NCBI RefSeq assembly: GCF_014982715.1
Contig: NZ_JADCJY010000002.1
Location: 186,001 to 250,000, forward strand
Reading direction: 5' to 3'
DNA: 64,000 nucleotides
Origin: Gallalistipes aquisgranensis
GTDB lineage: Bacteria > Bacteroidota > Bacteroidia > Bacteroidales > Rikenellaceae
In this document: positions 1-8,243 of the stretch, piece after piece
Layout of the letters: the number at the start of each line of letters is the position of its first letter
Numbering within the stretch: the stretch's first letter is position 1
Notes under the pieces: generated by a model
The model's input: only the letters and a program-made list of their open reading frames with translations
Databases searched by the model: none
Told to the model about the DNA's origin: nothing
Program-made: the position numbers and the translations under genes

Positions 1-1
1 G

Positions 2-679
2 AGAGCCCTATTCCGCTATCTGCGCAAAACGGGAGCCGTCCGGCACGATCCGTTCCTGAAGATCGGACAGATGAAAACCCCGAAACCGCTGCCGGTTTTC
101 ATCGCAGAAAGCCGGATGGAACAGGTACTGCGGCAATCCCCGGAGCATCCCGACGATTTCGACACCCTCCGCAACCGTCTGATCGTACTGTTTTTCTACA
201 CGACCGGTCTGCGTCTGGCAGAGCTCGTCGCCATCGATACCGACGACTTCTCGCCCGGTTTTCGTGAACTGAAAGTCCGGGGCAAGGGCGACAAGGAGCG
301 GATCGTACCGATCATGCCGCAGGTACGGGAACGTATTTCGGAGTATCTCGATGAAATTATGCGGCAAAACATTTGCATTACCGGAGGAAAATCCCTATTT
401 TTAACCAAGCAAGGGAGACGCATCAGCCGCAGCACGGTGTACCGGATCGTCCGCGCGGAACTGGCGGCGGCGGGTGTACAGGGCAAGCGCAGTCCGCACG
501 TACTGCGGCATACGTTTGCCACCCACCTGCTCGACGGAGGAGCCGACATGCGGGAAATCCAGCAGCTGCTGGGGCACAGTTCCCTTCGGGCGACGCAGGT
601 GTACACGCACAACAGCATCGCCCGACTGAAAGAGACATACAACACCGCCCATCCGAGGGCGTCACATAAAAAAGATTAA
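2..679 (+). CDS. Tyrosine recombinase, XerC/XerD type (5' end outside window)
   Basis: Site-specific tyrosine recombinase of the kind that resolves chromosome dimers. The reading frame is open from base 2, so the N-terminal SAM-like DNA-binding domain is cut by the window edge; 225 residues are visible. Catalytic elements are in place: the Arg in TTGLRLAEL, a Lys in the VRGKGDKER turn, the HVLRH box (His-x-x-Arg), LLGH, and the nucleophile Tyr in QVYTH. The gene stands directly before hpf with 13 bases between them, an arrangement usual in Bacteroidales, which argues for a housekeeping Xer protein rather than a phage or transposon integrase. XerC and XerD cannot be told apart from this fragment. 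Confidence 0.9.
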   Translation, partial: RALFRYLRKTGAVRHDPFLKIGQMKTPKPLPVFIAESRMEQVLRQSPEHPDDFDTLRNRLIVLFFYTTGLRLAELVAIDTDDFSPGFRELKVRGKGDKERIVPIMPQVRERISEYLDEIMRQNICITGGKSLFLTKQGRRISRSTVYRIVRAELAAAGVQGKRSPHVLRHTFATHLLDGGADMREIQQLLGHSSLRATQVYTHNSIARLKETYNTAHPRASHKKD

Positions 680-692
680 GGAGGAGAAAGCT

Positions 693-989
693 ATGAACGT
701 GAAGATTCAATCCGTAAAGTTCGATGCAGATCAGAAACTCATCGAATTCATTCAGGCCAAGATGAACAAACTGGACCGTTTTGCGGAAAACGCCATTTCG
801 GCCGAAGTCATCATGAAGCTGGACAAGGATACCGAACGGGGCAACAAGGTGGTGACGATCAAACTCGTCGTTCCGGGAGGAGATCTGGTCGCGGATTATC
901 GCAGCAAGAGCTTCGAGGAGTCGGTGGACGAGGCCATCGACGCACTGAAGAAACAGATCGAAAAGCACAAGGAACGCTATAACAAATAA
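693..989 (+). CDS. hpf: Ribosome hibernation promoting factor, short HPF/RaiA family
   Basis: 98-residue protein of the HPF/YfiA family, which binds the 30S decoding centre and inactivates or dimerises ribosomes in stationary phase. The sequence starts MNVKIQSVKFDAD, has the beta-alpha-beta-beta-beta-alpha pattern with basic residues in the second helix (KKQIEKHKERY), and lacks the C-terminal dimerisation domain of long HPF, so it is the short form. The start is set by a strong Shine-Dalgarno AAGGAGGAG 6 bases upstream, which is unusual for Bacteroidota genes. It follows the recombinase gene by 13 bases and is followed at once by a rho-independent terminator. Confidence 0.93.
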   Translation: MNVKIQSVKFDADQKLIEFIQAKMNKLDRFAENAISAEVIMKLDKDTERGNKVVTIKLVVPGGDLVADYRSKSFEESVDEAIDALKKQIEKHKERYNK

Positions 990-1001
990 TCCGGACCCAT
1001 C

Positions 1002-1043
1002 AAAAAACGGAAGCCGACCCGGGCGGGTCGGCTTCCGTTTTTG
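1002..1043 (+). terminator. Rho-independent terminator after hpf
   Basis: A perfect 18-bp stem (1003-1020 with 1025-1042) with a GGGC loop, A-rich on the left arm and ending in five T on the right arm. It closes the recombinase-hpf unit. Confidence 0.93.
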
Positions 1044-1062
1044 CCGTTTCACCGGATAATTC

Positions 1063-1093
1063 TTTCTGATTCCGGCAAATATCCCTATCTTTG
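1063..1093 (+). promoter_or_regulatory. Bacteroidota-type promoter of the outer-membrane protein gene
   Basis: TATCTTTG at 1086-1093 matches the -7 consensus TAnnTTTG. TTTC at 1063-1066 lies 19 bases upstream as a weaker -33 element. The predicted RNA start near 1100 leaves a leader of about 35 bases before the ATG at 1135. Confidence 0.7.
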
Positions 1094-1134
1094 GACGACT
1101 ATAAAAAAAACCCGAGACTATTTCCCCAACTGCA

Positions 1135-4100
1135 ATGAAGATAAGACATTTCCTGATTTCCGCGATTCTCATACTGGCCGCCGCCCCCCTCCTGCATGCC
1201 GAACAGCCTTCGGGCGGCGTGAAGGGACGGGTGATCGACAGCCGCAAACGCTCGGCGCTGGCCGGGGCCGTCATCGCCGTCCGGACGGAACGGGATTCCG
1301 TCTTCAAGGTGACCGACACGAAAGGGGCGTTCACCATCACGGGACTTCCGCGCGGCAACGCACGGCTGCGGATCTCCTTCATCGGGTACCGGCCGGCCGA
1401 AATGCCCGTCTCGATCGAGGGACAGGTACTCGACGTGGGCACCGTCACCCTGACCGAAGCGGACAATGCGATCGACTCGGTAACGGTGGAGTACAAGGTC
1501 CCGCTGATGACCCAGACCGGGGACACGATCAAATACAACCCGCTGGCCGTAAAGACCGAACCGTACGACTATGCGATCGACCTGGTCGAGAAGCTGCCGG
1601 GCATCACCCTCGACGACAACGGAAAGGTGACGGCGCTGGGAAAAGACGTGACATGGGCGTTCGTGGACGGGAAACTGCTCTTCGGACGGAACGTGATGAA
1701 CGCGCTGGACAACGTCAAGATATCCGACATCAAGTCGATCAACATCTACGACGTGGCCAATCCCGAAAAACCGCTGCCCGAAGGCGACCTGCAGGACGAG
1801 GACAAGCAGCGCGTGCTGGACATCAAGACCAAGAGCCGGTTCCGCCATGCCTACAATGCGGAGGCCTATGGAGGGTGGGGGCAGGATATGAACAAATCAC
1901 CCGGAACGCCGCGCCAGAACCGTTACCTGGCCGGAGGGAACATCCGCAAGTTCTCCGAGAAACTGGTGATGACGGCCGACGTGCAGGGCAACAACATGAA
2001 CCGGCAGAGGATGGGATACCGCCGGATGTTCCTCGACCACGGAGGCTCCTCATCCGGGTACTTCCGCAACAACCGGGTCGAAGCGTCCGTCGACCGCAAC
2101 AACCCGTTCATCAAACGCAAAGGCCCCGGATTCAACTTCCGGTACTCTTTCACCAACAACCACAGCAACAGCGGCAGCGTGAGCGAAAAGGTCTATTTCG
2201 AAGACAACGCGGACGAGGCGAGCAGGGACATCTCCCGCACACGGGACACCTCGTTCAACCGCTCCGACTCGTACGACCACAACTTTTCCCTCTCCCTCAA
2301 CCAGAGGTTCTCGAACCGGACGTTCCTCTCGTTTTTTCCCTCTTTCACGCTGACCGACAACCGTTCGGCGGGCCAGCAGGTCACCAGCGTCTTCTCCCGC
2401 GAGGACGACGCCCTGAAGACCCGCACCGGAACCAGCAACCGCAGCAAGAAGACCGGATTTTCCTCTTCGGGCCGGCTGACCCTCTTCACCCCGCTGCGCA
2501 AACCCAAGCCGACTGCGGCCGACACGACCCGAAACAAAGATCGGGAACAGCCCCCCGGACGCCCGGACGGCCCGCCGATCCCGCCGAACGGCGGAGGACC
2601 GCGCAGTTTCGGAGGAGGAGGATTCTCCCCCGGACGATTTCCGGGCGGGAGGGGACCGGGCCAGATGCGCATGCGTTCCAGAAGAGCCGTGCAGATGCTT
2701 CCCCTGCTGATGGCTGAAGTGAACTGGAACTATTCGGACAACAAAGGAACCGGATGGCAGATGGACACGGTATCCTCGGCGAACAACACACAGAAATATC
2801 TCACGACCAACTCTTCGGGATACACGAAAAACTTTGGCGGAGGTGTCCGTTTTGCAAACCTCAAACTGGGCAAACAGGTCAGCATGGGAGCCAATTACAA
2901 TCTGAGCTACGATCACTCAAAAAAACTGAGGACGGCACTCGACACACTGACCATGCAGATCGACACGGCCCAGACTTACGAATACACCCGCAGCTACATC
3001 ACCCAGAACGTAGGGGTGGAGGCCGAATGGTACAATCCGGAGGCTTCGTTCCAGATGAGGGCCGGCGTCGCGCTGAAAACTTCGTGGTCGGACCGCGACG
3101 AAGTGGTTCCGGAACAACTGTTCGACCGACGGTCGTTCGTATCCGTACTGCCCTCACTCTCCATTTCGTCCCGTTACGAAGAGTCTTTCTCCGGCAAACC
3201 CAACTGGAACATCAGCTACTCGACCTCGTCGGACGAACCGTCGCTGGAGAACATGCGAAACTGGCTCGACATCAAAGACCCCATGTCGCTCAAACGGGGC
3301 AATCCCGACCTGAAACAGAGCTATACCCACTCGATCAGCATGAGTTTTTTCAGAAACAGGACGGAAACGGCCTCCGAAACGCGGCTCAGCCTATCGGCCA
3401 GCTACACGCAGAACGACATGGCCACCAAACAGGTGCTGTTCGGAGAGGAGACCTACCTGCCGGAATACGACTACACGGCCGCGGCAGGTTCGACCCTGAC
3501 CACTTACGAGAACATCGACGGAGCCGTGTCGGTCAATCTTTCGGGCGGACACGAACGGTCGGCCTTCCGCGAAAAATTCATCTTCCGGAGCAGTCTCTCT
3601 TATTCGTTCACCCGGCGCCCCGCCTACATCCGCGACGTAAAGAACTTCACCCTCAGTTCCTCTCCCTCGCTGAACCTGACCCTGCAAAGCAACAACTCCC
3701 GCAAACTGGAGTTCCGTATCGCATCGCAAACCGGATTCATCGGTTCGTCCAACACGGCCGGAGGCACCGACCAGACATTTACGCAACGCGCCACGGCCAA
3801 CGTCACGGCCCGGTTTCTGCGTCACTTCACCCTCTACACCTCCTACCAATACTATTATTACCACAGCTCGAAAGCTGCCGACCTGAACAACAACCTGCTC
3901 AGCGCCGCACTCTCCTACCGGTTCATGAAAAACAGCGGGGAGGCCCGTTTCACGGTTTACGACATTCTGAACCGCAACAGCGATTTCTCTTCGTCGGTCT
4001 ACTCATCCTATGTGCTGAACAGCTGGCGCCAGCTCATGAGCCGCTATTTCACCCTGACGCTCAGCTACCGGTTCAACAAGACCGGAGGCGGACCGGGAGG

Positions 4101-4137
4101 GTTCCGGCCCGGGCCGAGAGGGGGCGGGCCGTTCTGA
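1135..4137 (+). CDS. Outer-membrane beta-barrel protein with carboxypeptidase-regulatory and plug domains
   Basis: 1000-residue outer-membrane protein related to TonB-dependent receptors of the OMP_b-brl_3 kind; substrate unknown. Residues 1-22 form a signal peptide (ending LLHAEQ). A CarboxypepD_reg-like domain follows at about 28-110 (GVKGRVID, FIGYRPAE), then a plug-like region at about 120-220 (KLPGITLDDNGKV). The rest is beta-barrel rich in Tyr, Asn and Ser. A Gly/Pro/Arg-rich insert lies at about 463-520, and the last 17 or so residues after the barrel-like TLTLSYRF are again Gly/Pro/Arg-rich. No SusD-like partner gene is adjacent. It has its own promoter and stands alone between hpf and the tRNA-tuf operon. 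Confidence 0.85.
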   Translation: MKIRHFLISAILILAAAPLLHAEQPSGGVKGRVIDSRKRSALAGAVIAVRTERDSVFKVTDTKGAFTITGLPRGNARLRISFIGYRPAEMPVSIEGQVLDVGTVTLTEADNAIDSVTVEYKVPLMTQTGDTIKYNPLAVKTEPYDYAIDLVEKLPGITLDDNGKVTALGKDVTWAFVDGKLLFGRNVMNALDNVKISDIKSINIYDVANPEKPLPEGDLQDEDKQRVLDIKTKSRFRHAYNAEAYGGWGQDMNKSPGTPRQNRYLAGGNIRKFSEKLVMTADVQGNNMNRQRMGYRRMFLDHGGSSSGYFRNNRVEASVDRNNPFIKRKGPGFNFRYSFTNNHSNSGSVSEKVYFEDNADEASRDISRTRDTSFNRSDSYDHNFSLSLNQRFSNRTFLSFFPSFTLTDNRSAGQQVTSVFSREDDALKTRTGTSNRSKKTGFSSSGRLTLFTPLRKPKPTAADTTRNKDREQPPGRPDGPPIPPNGGGPRSFGGGGFSPGRFPGGRGPGQMRMRSRRAVQMLPLLMAEVNWNYSDNKGTGWQMDTVSSANNTQKYLTTNSSGYTKNFGGGVRFANLKLGKQVSMGANYNLSYDHSKKLRTALDTLTMQIDTAQTYEYTRSYITQNVGVEAEWYNPEASFQMRAGVALKTSWSDRDEVVPEQLFDRRSFVSVLPSLSISSRYEESFSGKPNWNISYSTSSDEPSLENMRNWLDIKDPMSLKRGNPDLKQSYTHSISMSFFRNRTETASETRLSLSASYTQNDMATKQVLFGEETYLPEYDYTAAAGSTLTTYENIDGAVSVNLSGGHERSAFREKFIFRSSLSYSFTRRPAYIRDVKNFTLSSSPSLNLTLQSNNSRKLEFRIASQTGFIGSSNTAGGTDQTFTQRATANVTARFLRHFTLYTSYQYYYYHSSKAADLNNNLLSAALSYRFMKNSGEARFTVYDILNRNSDFSSSVYSSYVLNSWRQLMSRYFTLTLSYRFNKTGGGPGGFRPGPRGGGPF

Positions 4138-4294
4138 CAATCTGACACAAGGTGGGGCCTTCCGCAAGAGGCTCCATTGTACTCTTCCCGCTTCGCCCCC
4201 GGAATTCGTTCTCTTCCGGAGAGGGAAACGGACGTATTCCGCATACGTAAAAATCAGGAGGAATCCCCCGGCTAAAAAAATAGTGCCGCAAAAA

Positions 4295-4326
4295 GTTGCC
4301 GGATTGTAAAAAGAATTGTACTTTTG
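4295..4326 (+). promoter_or_regulatory. Upstream promoter candidate for the tRNA-tuf operon
   Basis: TACTTTTG at 4319-4326 fits the -7 consensus TAnnTTTG; GTTG at 4295-4298 lies 20 bases upstream as an imperfect -33 box. It would give a transcript with about 145 bases before tRNA-Thr. Confidence 0.5.
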
Positions 4327-4423
4327 GACGCAAATTGCCCATGGCTGAATTGCATACAGGTCAGCGATACGGCGATGTTTTTAGAGTTTCTGGCAAAAAT
4401 TCGTCAAATTTTAATCCGCATTT

Positions 4424-4454
4424 TTTGCGTATTAATAATTTATTCGTATTTTTG
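4424..4454 (+). promoter_or_regulatory. Strong Bacteroidota-type promoter of the tRNA-tuf operon
   Basis: TTTG at 4424-4427 and TATTTTTG at 4447-4454 match both consensus boxes exactly with a 19-base spacer in very AT-rich DNA. The RNA start is expected near 4461, some 16 bases before tRNA-Thr. Confidence 0.85.
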
Positions 4455-4476
4455 CAGCCCTAAAATGCTGTAAACT

Positions 4477-4550
4477 GCCGATGTAGCTCAGTTGGCCAGA
4501 GCAGCTGATTTGTAATCAGCTGGTCGTGGGTTCGAATCCCTCCATCGGCT
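4477..4550 (+). tRNA. tRNA-Thr (anticodon TGT)
   Basis: 74-base cloverleaf. Acceptor arm GCCGATG pairs with CATCGGC; D arm GCTC/GAGC; anticodon stem GCTGA/TCAGC around loop TTTGTAA, giving anticodon TGT; T loop TTCGAAT. The discriminator is T and no CCA is encoded. First gene of the tRNA-tuf cluster. Confidence 0.95.
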
Positions 4551-4654
4551 CGGAAGGGGAAGGGATGCGGAACGCGCAAGCGGACCGGTCTCCGCAAAAA
4601 ATGCAAGGAAACGCTCCGGCGACGGAGAGATTCCGGCAAGGTTCTCAGACATAC

Positions 4655-4737
4655 GGGAGAATACCAGAGTGGCCAAATGGGGCAGACTGTAAATCTGCTG
4701 GCGTACGCCTTCGGTGGTTCGAATCCATCTTCTCCCA
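4655..4737 (+). tRNA. tRNA-Tyr (anticodon GTA)
   Basis: 83-base class II tRNA with a long variable arm. Acceptor GGGAGAA pairs with TTCTCCC; anticodon stem GCAGA/TCTGC around loop CTGTAAA, giving GTA; T loop TTCGAAT. Discriminator A, no encoded CCA. Separated from tRNA-Thr by about 104 bases. Confidence 0.95.
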
Positions 4738-4742
4738 CACAA

Positions 4743-4818
4743 GCGGAAGTAGCTCAGTTGATAGAGCATTAGCCTTCCAAGCTAAGGGTCGCGAGTTTGA
4801 GCCTCGTCTTCCGCTCCA
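4743..4818 (+). tRNA. tRNA-Gly (anticodon TCC)
   Basis: Acceptor GCGGAAG pairs with CTTCCGC; anticodon stem TTAGC/GCTAA around loop CTTCCAA, giving TCC. Discriminator T at 4815; the 3' CCA is encoded at 4816-4818. It starts five bases after tRNA-Tyr. Confidence 0.95.
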
Positions 4819-4844
4819 GGTACCGGGAAACCGAAACCGCAAAC

Positions 4845-4866
4845 GGCGGAGAGTACGCTCTCCGCC
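4845..4866 (+). other. Hairpin between tRNA-Gly and tuf
   Basis: GGCGGAGAG (4845-4853) pairs perfectly with CTCTCCGCC (4858-4866) around a TACG loop. There is no T-run after it, so it is more likely a processing or stability element in the tRNA-tuf transcript than a terminator. Confidence 0.6.
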
Positions 4867-4933
4867 CCATAAACGAAATGAAAGAAAAGAGAAGCATATA
4901 CGCAGAAATTAATTCCTAAATAACTTTCAGATT

Positions 4934-6121
4934 ATGGCAAAAGAAAAATTTGACCGGTCCAAACCGCATGTAAACATCGGTACCATCGGACACGTTGACC
5001 ACGGTAAAACCACCCTTACCGCTGCAATCACCACCGTTCTGGCAAAGAAAGGTCTCTCCGAGCTCCGTTCCTTCGACTCTATCGACAACGCTCCCGAGGA
5101 GAAAGAGCGCGGTATCACGATCAACACTTCGCACGTAGAGTACCAGACGGCTAACCGTCACTACGCTCACGTAGACTGCCCGGGACACGCCGACTATGTG
5201 AAGAACATGGTAACGGGTGCAGCCCAGATGGACGGTGCCATCCTCGTGGTAGCCGCTACCGACGGTCCGATGCCCCAGACCAACGAGCACGTGCTGCTGG
5301 CCCGTCAGGTGAACGTTCCGAAGATCGTCGTATTCCTGAACAAATGCGACATGGTTGACGATCCCGAAATGCTCGACCTGGTCGAGATGGAGGTTCGTGA
5401 CCTGCTGAACAAATACAACTTCGACGGCGACAACGCCCCCATCATCCGCGGTTCCGCTCTGGGCGCCCTGAACGGCGATCCGAAATGGGAAGAGAAGGTA
5501 ATGGAGCTTATGGACGCTGTCGACGAGTACATTCCCATTCCTCCCCGCGACAATGAGAAACCCTTCCTGATGCCCGTCGAGGACGTATTCTCGATCACCG
5601 GCCGCGGTACCGTGCTGACCGGACGTGTCGAGACCGGCGTCATCAAAGTCGGCGATCCCGTCGAAATCATCGGTCTGGAAGAGAAGACGCTGACTTCGAC
5701 CTGTACGGGTGTCGAGATGTTCCGTAAGCTGCTCGACAGCGGCGAAGCCGGCGACAACGTAGGTCTGCTGATGCGCGGTATCGACAAGAAAGAGGTTAAG
5801 CGTGGTATGGTCGTTGCCAAACCCGGTTCGATCACCCCGCACACCAAGTTCGAGGCCGAGGTCTATATCCTGAAGAAAGAGGAAGGCGGCCGTCACACTC
5901 CGTTCCACAACAAATACCGTCCCCAGTTCTATCTGCGTACGATGGACGTAACGGGCGAGGTGGAACTGCCCGCAGGCGTTGACATGGTAATGCCGGGCGA
6001 CAACGTGACGATCACCGTAACCCTGATCTACCCCGTCGCTCTGAACGTAGGTCTGCGTTTCGCTATCCGCGAGGGCGGTCGTACGGTAGGTGCCGGTCAG
6101 ATCACCAAGATCATCGAATAA
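4934..6121 (+). CDS. tuf: Translation elongation factor Tu
   Basis: 395-residue GTPase that delivers aminoacyl-tRNA to the ribosome. G1 is GHVDHGKT at residues 19-26, G2 [11 protein letters not shown] near 60, G3 DCPGH near 81-85, and G4 NKCD near 136-139. Domains 2 and 3 follow with [15 protein letters not shown] and the C-terminal GQITKIIE. Length is normal. The ATG at 4934 has the usual MAKEKFDR start and only a weak ribosome site. Codon choice is strongly biased (ggt, cgt, gac), as expected for a highly expressed gene. It is cotranscribed with the three tRNA genes before it. Confidence 0.98.
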   Translation: MAKEKFDRSKPHVNIGTIGHVDHGKTTLTAAITTVLAKKGLSELRSFDSIDNAPEEKERGITINTSHVEYQTANRHYAHVDCPGHADYVKNMVTGAAQMDGAILVVAATDGPMPQTNEHVLLARQVNVPKIVVFLNKCDMVDDPEMLDLVEMEVRDLLNKYNFDGDNAPIIRGSALGALNGDPKWEEKVMELMDAVDEYIPIPPRDNEKPFLMPVEDVFSITGRGTVLTGRVETGVIKVGDPVEIIGLEEKTLTSTCTGVEMFRKLLDSGEAGDNVGLLMRGIDKKEVKRGMVVAKPGSITPHTKFEAEVYILKKEEGGRHTPFHNKYRPQFYLRTMDVTGEVELPAGVDMVMPGDNVTITVTLIYPVALNVGLRFAIREGGRTVGAGQITKIIE

Positions 6122-6154
6122 TTTCCGCATAGGAATTTAGGAGATATTTCCACC

Positions 6155-6197
6155 GAAGAGGGGCCCGTGCCCCCGGCAAGAGCCCCTCTTCCTTTTT
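6155..6197 (+). terminator. Terminator/attenuator between tuf and tRNA-Trp
   Basis: GAAGAGGGGC (6155-6164) pairs with GCCCCTCTTC (6182-6191) around a 17-base loop and is followed by CTTTTT (6192-6197). tRNA-Trp starts at the very next base and no clear promoter lies between them, so partial read-through is likely. Confidence 0.75.
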
Positions 6198-6271
6198 ACG
6201 AGTGTAGTTCAAGGGTAGAATAGCGGTCTCCAAAACCGTTGATGGGAGTTCGAATCTCTCCACTCGTGCCA
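6198..6271 (+). tRNA. tRNA-Trp (anticodon CCA)
   Basis: Acceptor ACGAGTG pairs with CACTCGT; anticodon stem GCGGT/ACCGT around loop CTCCAAA, giving CCA. Discriminator G at 6268; 3' CCA encoded at 6269-6271. It lies between tuf and secE, the standard place in Bacteroidota. Confidence 0.95.
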
Positions 6272-6285
6272 AATTTACAGGAATT

Positions 6286-6477
6286 ATGAAGATCGTAAAT
6301 TACGTCAAAGAATCCTATGCGGAGCTCGTTCAGAAAGTGTCGTGGCCCACGTGGAGTCAGTTGCAAAATTCGGCGATAGTTGTTATGGTAGCTTCCCTGC
6401 TGTTCGCCATTGTGATTCTGGCCATGGACCTGACCTTCGAGAACGTGATGAAGGCAATATATAGTCTGCTTTACTAA
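6286..6477 (+). CDS. secE: Preprotein translocase subunit SecE
   Basis: 63-residue single-span form of SecE, the clamp subunit of the SecYEG channel. An amphipathic N-terminal helix (MKIVNYVKESYAELVQKVSWPTW) carries the conserved KVSWPT motif, followed by one membrane helix (residues about 28-55, AIVVMVASLLFAIVILAMDL). It is much shorter than the three-span E. coli protein, as is usual outside the enterics. Starts 14 bases after tRNA-Trp and precedes nusG by 18 bases. Confidence 0.95.
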   Translation: MKIVNYVKESYAELVQKVSWPTWSQLQNSAIVVMVASLLFAIVILAMDLTFENVMKAIYSLLY

Positions 6478-6495
6478 TTCGTAACCCCTCAGGCG

Positions 6496-7059
6496 ATGAG
6501 TGAAAAAGAGCAGAAACAGTGGTATGTGATACGTGCCATCGGCGGAAAGGAAAAGAAAGTGAAGGAGTACATCGAATCGGAGATTCGTCACTCCCATCTG
6601 GAAGATTACATTTCGCAGGTACTGATTCCCACCGAGAAGGTCTATTCGATCCGAAACGGTAAAAAAATCAGCAAGGAACGTGTTTCGTACCCTGGGTATG
6701 TATTGGTGGAAGCGGCTTTCGTAGGAGAAATTCCGTTTATTCTTCGCAACGTACCTAACGTCTTAGGCTTCCTCGGAGACACCAAAGAATCGAGCCAGAA
6801 AATGATCGCTACACCCCTCCGCCCTCAGGAGGTGAGCCGCATTCTGGGCCGTGTCGACGAAATGAGCGTTAGCGAGGAGGAGAACGAGATTCCTTTCTTC
6901 GTAGGCGAAACGGTGAAAGTGACCGACGGCCCGTTCTCGAGTTTTTCGGGCACGATCGAAGCCGTGGACAACGACAGGAAGAAGCTCACCGTCTCCGTGA
7001 AGATATTCGGACGCAAGACTCCCATGGAGTTGAGCTTTATGCAAGTTGAAAAAGAATAA
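6496..7059 (+). CDS. nusG: Transcription termination/antitermination protein NusG
   Basis: 187-residue NusG. The NGN domain (KQWYVIRAIGGKEKKVKEYIE, then the VSYPGYVLVEA strand) binds RNA polymerase, and the KOW domain near residues 135-185 (FVGETVKVTDGPFSSFSGTI) binds S10 or Rho. NusG sits between secE and rplK as in most bacteria. Length and motif order are normal. Confidence 0.97.
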   Translation: MSEKEQKQWYVIRAIGGKEKKVKEYIESEIRHSHLEDYISQVLIPTEKVYSIRNGKKISKERVSYPGYVLVEAAFVGEIPFILRNVPNVLGFLGDTKESSQKMIATPLRPQEVSRILGRVDEMSVSEEENEIPFFVGETVKVTDGPFSSFSGTIEAVDNDRKKLTVSVKIFGRKTPMELSFMQVEKE

Positions 7060-7075
7060 TTAACCAAGGAAAATT

Positions 7076-7516
7076 ATGGCAAAAGAGGTTGCTGCGTTTA
7101 TCAAACTGCAGATCAAAGGTGGTGCTGCCAATCCTTCACCCCCGGTCGGACCTGCTCTGGGTTCCAAAGGTGTCAATATCATGGACTTCTGCAAGCAGTT
7201 CAATGCACGGACACAGGACAAAGCCGGTAAGGTGTTGCCCGTCATCATCACTGTTTACAGCGATAAGTCTTTCGATTTTATCGTTAAGCAGCCGCCTGTA
7301 GCCGTACAGCTCAAAGAGGCTGCCGGTCTGAAATCGGGTTCCGCCGAACCGAACCGCAAGAAAGTGGGTCAGGTGACGTGGGAGCAGGTGGAGGCCATCG
7401 CGAAGGACAAAATGTCCGACCTGAACAGCTTCACGCTTGAGTCCGCAATGCGAATGGTGGCCGGTACGGCACGCAGCATGGGCATCAATGTCGTTGGTGA
7501 ATTTCCTAAATTGTAA
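7076..7516 (+). CDS. rplK: 50S ribosomal protein L11 (uL11)
   Basis: 146 residues. The N-terminal domain has the Pro-rich [20 protein letters not shown] signature and the C-terminal RNA-binding domain ends [13 protein letters not shown]11 forms the GTPase-associated centre with 23S rRNA and takes part in the stringent response. It begins 16 bases after nusG. Confidence 0.98.
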   Translation: MAKEVAAFIKLQIKGGAANPSPPVGPALGSKGVNIMDFCKQFNARTQDKAGKVLPVIITVYSDKSFDFIVKQPPVAVQLKEAAGLKSGSAEPNRKKVGQVTWEQVEAIAKDKMSDLNSFTLESAMRMVAGTARSMGINVVGEFPKL

Positions 7517-7533
7517 TTTTAAATTACTGAAAA

Positions 7534-8232
7534 ATGAGTAAGCTGACCAAAAATAGAAAGACAGCTCTTGCCAAGGTGGAAGCCGACAAGGTGTACAAGC
7601 TCAGCGAGGCGGCAGCTCTTCTGAAGGAGATTACCTTTACGAAATTCGATGCTTCCGTTGACGTGGACGTACGCCTGGGGGTAGACCCCCGCAAGGCCAA
7701 CCAGATGGTCAGAGGTGTCGTCACCCTGCCGCACGGTACGGGAAAACAGGTAAGAGTGCTTGTCCTTTGTACTCCCGACAAGGAGAACGAAGCGAAGGAG
7801 GCCGGTGCCGACTACGTGGGCCTGGACGAATACGTCGAAAAAATCAAGGGCGGCTGGACCGACGTCGACGTAATCATCACCACCCCCAACGTAATGGCCA
7901 AGGTCGGTGCGCTGGGCCGTATCCTCGGTCCCCGCGGACTGATGCCGAATCCCAAAACGGGTACGGTGACCATGGAGGTCGGAAAGGCTGTCTCCGAAGT
8001 GAAAGCCGGTAAGATCGACTTCAAGGTCGACAAATTCGGTATCGTTCACACTTCGATCGGAAAGGTTTCTTTCACGGCCGATCAGATTGTCGATAACGCC
8101 AAGGAGTTCCTCCAGACGATCAACAAACTGAAACCGAGCGCTGCTAAAGGTACGTATGTACTGAGTATCTATCTCTCGTCGACGATGAGTCCCGGCTTGC
8201 AGATCGACCCCAAATCCGTTGAAACCAAATAA
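7534..8232 (+). CDS. rplA: 50S ribosomal protein L1 (uL1)
   Basis: 232 residues. The family signature is the stretch [18 protein letters not shown]; the first domain begins [22 protein letters not shown]1 forms the stalk at the E site and in many bacteria represses its own operon. It lies 17 bases after rplK and 11 before rplJ. No separate L1-binding leader was identified here. Confidence 0.98.
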   Translation: MSKLTKNRKTALAKVEADKVYKLSEAAALLKEITFTKFDASVDVDVRLGVDPRKANQMVRGVVTLPHGTGKQVRVLVLCTPDKENEAKEAGADYVGLDEYVEKIKGGWTDVDVIITTPNVMAKVGALGRILGPRGLMPNPKTGTVTMEVGKAVSEVKAGKIDFKVDKFGIVHTSIGKVSFTADQIVDNAKEFLQTINKLKPSAAKGTYVLSIYLSSTMSPGLQIDPKSVETK

Positions 8233-8243
8233 ATCGAGAAACG

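Larger units (their letters stand above)
4138..4476 (+). other. Non-coding gap between the outer-membrane protein and tRNA-Thr genes
   Basis: 339 bases without a credible reading frame. It holds two sets of promoter elements reading towards the tRNA genes (near 4295-4326 and 4424-4454), and between them an AT-rich leader of about 100 bases. A short hairpin (CCGGAA pairing with TTCCGG around 4199-4219) lies after the upstream gene but has no T-run, so it is a poor terminator. Nothing resembling a riboswitch was recognised. Confidence 0.6.

Noticed and set aside
1041-2717. 558-codon frame in another phase inside the outer-membrane protein gene
   Set aside because: Arg/Pro/Gly-rich shadow frame without domains; the 1135-4137 frame has signal peptide, plug and barrel.
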